DNA of 64,000 nucleotides from contig NC_083385.1 of the NCBI RefSeq assembly GCF_031755915.1, positions 1,843,001-1,907,000 on the forward strand, given 5' to 3'. This DNA is from Ziziphus jujuba. Its lineage: Eukaryota; Streptophyta; Magnoliopsida; Rosales; Rhamnaceae. A model generated the notes under the pieces. That model made no database searches. It was not told the origin of the DNA and worked only from the letters and a program-made list of their open reading frames with translations. The position numbers and the translations under genes are program-made. This document shows, in pieces, positions 60,665 through 64,000 of the stretch. How positions within the stretch are numbered: position 1 is the stretch's first letter; each line of letters begins with the position of its first letter.

Positions 60665-62891
60665 ACAACCGCTTATCTTTGCAGTGGTCCTGATTTTTCT
60701 GGTGTAAAACAGTCTTCTTCTTGTATGCAGATATCTTTTTCTTTTCTTTTTTTCATTTTTTTTTTTCCCTTTTAAATGACAAAAAATAGGAAAACTTTAG
60801 TTAGCAAGTTTTCAGGTGTGTTGGCTTTGGTGCTAGAATGGTCACTTCTCTATTTTCCCCGGTTGGGTTGAGAGGTTGAGACCTAATCCAATATTTAATG
60901 GAAAATATATATATATGAAAAAAAACAGAAACACATTTGGATTTTCAGCATACCATGTTTGGATCATTTCATATTCCATTTAATCTTCAATATCATGTTT
61001 CAATTTATTTATTTATTTTTTGTAATTATTTTATGATAAATTGCTATTCAATGGCACATGCTAGAGTTACAGTTGGAATGCCCAAATGGGTCTTTATTTG
61101 GAATGTTCATGTGCTTTGTGATACATTCTCCAAGCAAATCTATGGATGAGCTGTCTTATTAGATACAAACTATCTGTAACCTTGATTAACTTTTGGTACA
61201 CCCCTTAAAGATCATTGCACGACTTCCTCTCAGATCTCTGTGCACATGATTTCAAGATCACAGGCACTACTCACGACCCTGTATAGAATCATAATATATC
61301 TCAAAAAGTTTACAGAGGCCAAAACCAATGGATATATTACTTGGGAGATAAAAAATAATAATAATAATAATAAATAATAAATAAATAATAAAAGGGTAAA
61401 TTCCTTATTATTATTAATTTGGGCAATGTATGGTAGACAACATTTCGCTGGCTCAGCAATATATATTTTTTAACATTATGCAAGTTGAATCAATTGAATA
61501 ATGTAGTACTGCTATCATTAATCAATTCAATGTTTCAAATATTCAAAACCCATTGCAATCTAGAAGGCCACTTTGAAAAGGTAGAATTAAAAAGAATAAG
61601 ATTACCAATAAATTGCACAGGATGGAAATTGGTTGTCTAGTTAATATATCAAAAAATTACATATATTTAATGGATTCATATTCAACCTTGACTACTAATA
61701 TTCACGATGGCCACCCGAACACGAGCTTAAAAAAAAAAAAAATCAACTAGATTTTTTCATTTGCAAATAACAGAATAAGTGTGAACCAAAAGGAAAATAA
61801 ATGCAAATTGAGAAATGTCTTTTGTTCACACCATAGGGAAAGTCAACTGGACAAAAATTAACTGATCGAGATGCATAACTCATTTGTAATGGTTTTGCTT
61901 GTAGCACTTCTGTCCTTGTAGTTTCAATATATAATTTTAAATTCTTTTTGCTTTTTTTGTATAAACCATATTTTATTTTCACTAAAAAAAGATCTATTTT
62001 ATTATCTTTGTATGTTTTATATGCTAAAGCTGATTTTTTTTTTTTTTTTTCGGTTGTTTTCCTTTCAGAACGACCAAAGGGATGACGTTTGAAAGGAGAG
62101 GGGACCATTTTGTCCTTCCATTTCTTTTTCAATTTTACTTTTTAGAAAAGGAACTCCCAACAATACCAAAGGGAAGAAATAAAACGGTTGGGTTAAATGT
62201 CACGAGAAAATGAACTTCCAGCGGGTGCTTTAAAACTTCAATTAAGACAAGGAAAATAGAGTTAAAAGGTAGTACTACCAGCTAGTCTGACCTTCGGAAC
62301 CATCAATCCATATTCCGCCTGGTTACTAATTGTGGTTCTTCAAACTGGAGGCCCAATTGAATTCTTCTGCTGTTTCCCAACTCAAGCTGACCCAATTAGC
62401 CATCTTTACGTGAATTGGTTTGGGCCATCGACTTCTAGAGGACCACTCATAGTGTTTATTTATTTATTTTTTTCTACAACTCATTATAGTCATTGAAACA
62501 CTGCTATTGCGTTCATGCAGTTAAAAGGTTGAGAACGCTACACAGGTAATTGATGGGTTACGATTGGGCATATATCCATATTATGGTGGACGTGTCTGCA
62601 TACAACAGCAAAACTATATATCTTTGATTTGAACCGTGGTGGGAGCGCTTATAATTATGAAAAGATTTGTTACAAAGCGGGGTTCATATAACAACATTGT
62701 AAAAACATGGTACATGATGATCAATATCACTTTGCCAAATTTTGCATTATGACCAATTGGGAACAAATAGTAGAAGATCAGGATAGCCATGCCTCAATGG
62801 CAGAAAGAGTAGTGATGATGATATTGGATTTGATCATATATGTTGGAAGAAAGGGATGATAATGATGATGATGAGAATGGTAGTAGTTTGT
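60665..62891. other. Intergenic, no gene seen
   Basis: It contains the 3' UTR of the SAUR gene and the 3' flank of the pectin methylesterase gene. (TAA)n near 61350-61390 and poly(T) near 62036-62050. Open frames near 60937-61149 and 61743-62132 have no recognisable similarity. Confidence 0.55.
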
Positions 62892-63580
62892 TCAAAGCTT
62901 GGGAGGAGGGAGAATCCACTTGTTTCCATGGAGGTAAGTCATGCTGAGAAAGGGCTGTGCTTCTTCGTCTGATAATGTCTTTGCATAGTTGACGCGCCCT
63001 TTGGTACTTGCTCCTGGTCCTTCGCACTTGTACTCTCCATAATATACAGTTGTCCTATATATACAAATTAAACGCATTCATTTTATATAATATATAAAAT
63101 TAGTCTCAAAGTCTCAAAACTTATTATAATTAACATAATTATTAATGCAAATATAGATAGATATATGTACTCGTTGCGATCTTTGTGCATGTTGTTTGAC
63201 CATCCTTGGCTGTTGATGAGGGTTCCCATAAAAGTGTAAGCAAATACAACTCTGGGGCACTCCTTCCATGCACGTCCCAAATATGTATCACCTGTCCCTG
63301 TTATGTTGCAGTGCACGAATGTGAATCCGCTGTCATCGCTCACGTCTTCCCTTGCTTGTGCTGTTATCACCCCCATTCCTTTCGCCACTGAAATTATGCT
63401 CGTGTTCTGCATATGTGTGTGTATTTATATATCATTGTCAAATATATATACAATTCTGCTATAGTATAGGATCCATCGTTTTTTTTAGCAAAATTTAATT
63501 AATATATATATATATATATAAATATGTATGGTTGTTTGAAATCTTATATAAATATATATGATATTATGTATATATGTATG

Positions 63581-63612
<32 letters not shown>

Positions 63613-63824
63613 TATACCAGGTAGAGAGATTTTCCATTTCCAAAGATGAAATCCACCGTGCCTTGAATGTGGCAGTCCCTGAAGAAATGCCTGCCCTTAT
63701 CATCACATAAGGTGTCTTGAAATCCTATGAACCTGCAGTTATGGAATGCTGCTTTGTCCCCTGATATTCTCATCGCCACCGCCTGTGCCCCCATCCTTTT
63801 CCCATCCGGCATTGGAGCTGAATT
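62892..63824 (-). CDS. Pectin methylesterase, C-terminal part (gene runs off the window)
   Basis: Three terminal exons, 63824-63618, 63406-63171 and 63054-62892, give the last 201 residues; upstream exons lie beyond 64000. The pectinesterase signatures are in order: [44 protein letters not shown] with a catalytic Asp, [16 protein letters not shown] with the substrate-binding Arg and Trp, and [12 protein letters not shown]. The enzyme removes methyl esters from cell-wall homogalacturonan. The sequence resembles the type without a long inhibitory pro-region, but the N-terminus is not in view to confirm this. A PMEI-domain gene sits 51 kb away; the distance gives no reason to link them. Confidence 0.93.
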
Positions 63825-64000
63825 CTGTATCCACTCACCCCACCACAAATTACACACTTATTAATCATACTACTTGTACTACTCCCACTAAAGCAAAATA
63901 TATATTAAAAAAAAAAATTAAAAAAAAAAAAGTTGATGCAGAGGCATGCAATATTTGTATATATGTATTATGTTATTGGAACCATGCCACCACGCTCCAA

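Noticed and set aside
1..64000. CRISPR arrays, prokaryotic operons, integrated virus genomes
   Set aside because: No regular spaced repeats, no ribosome-binding-site-led gene strings and no viral capsid or replicase frames. The window is ordinary plant nuclear DNA.

Overview
This is nuclear DNA from a flowering plant, almost certainly a eudicot. It is AT-rich and full of (AT)n tracts. The genes have many short introns with GT-AG borders. The products are plant families: an RBOH NADPH oxidase, a SAUR protein, chloroplast peroxiredoxin Q, a pectin methylesterase, a PME/invertase-inhibitor protein and a plant FMO. A nuclear-type tRNA-Ala gene is also present. The species cannot be fixed from the sequence. 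Gene models below are hand-spliced, with exon phases checked where stated.

Layout. 1-569: 3' end of an unrecognised gene (+). 1515-8906: RRP12-like ribosome-biogenesis protein (-, 18 exons). 9324-9444: small tRNA-derived SINE. 10471-11103: secreted PMEI-domain protein (-). 11767-13055: two copies of one MITE family, one inserted in the other in opposite orientation. 13732-13809: second short SINE-like insertion. 15073-21583: degenerate Ty1/copia retrotransposon carrying a TRIM-type mini-retrotransposon (18889-19296). 21986-22428: SINE with a tandemly multiplied head and an 11-bp target-site duplication. 25310-25879: acidic single-pass membrane protein (-). 26-32 kb: AT-rich intergenic DNA.

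32064-45349 is a cluster of redox genes: an FMO1-like flavin monooxygenase (+), chloroplast peroxiredoxin Q (-), a 96-residue membrane protein (+) and an RBOHE-like NADPH oxidase (-). They are separate transcription units, and nothing here shows co-regulation. 45.4-53.2 kb holds no intact gene, only a DUF295/F-box-like remnant. Then come mitochondrial adrenodoxin-like ferredoxin (53220-56042, -), a tRNA-Ala(UGC) gene (56731-56803, -), a LINE-type RNase H remnant, a SAUR gene (59812-60664, +) and the 3' part of a pectin methylesterase (62892-63824, -) that runs off the window.

I found no gene cluster that looks like a new multi-gene system. The most unusual structures are in the repeats: the SINE with multiplied heads, the MITE-in-MITE foldback and the TRIM nested in copia. 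A GC-AG intron and intronic tandem duplications in the mitochondrial ferredoxin gene are also worth noting.
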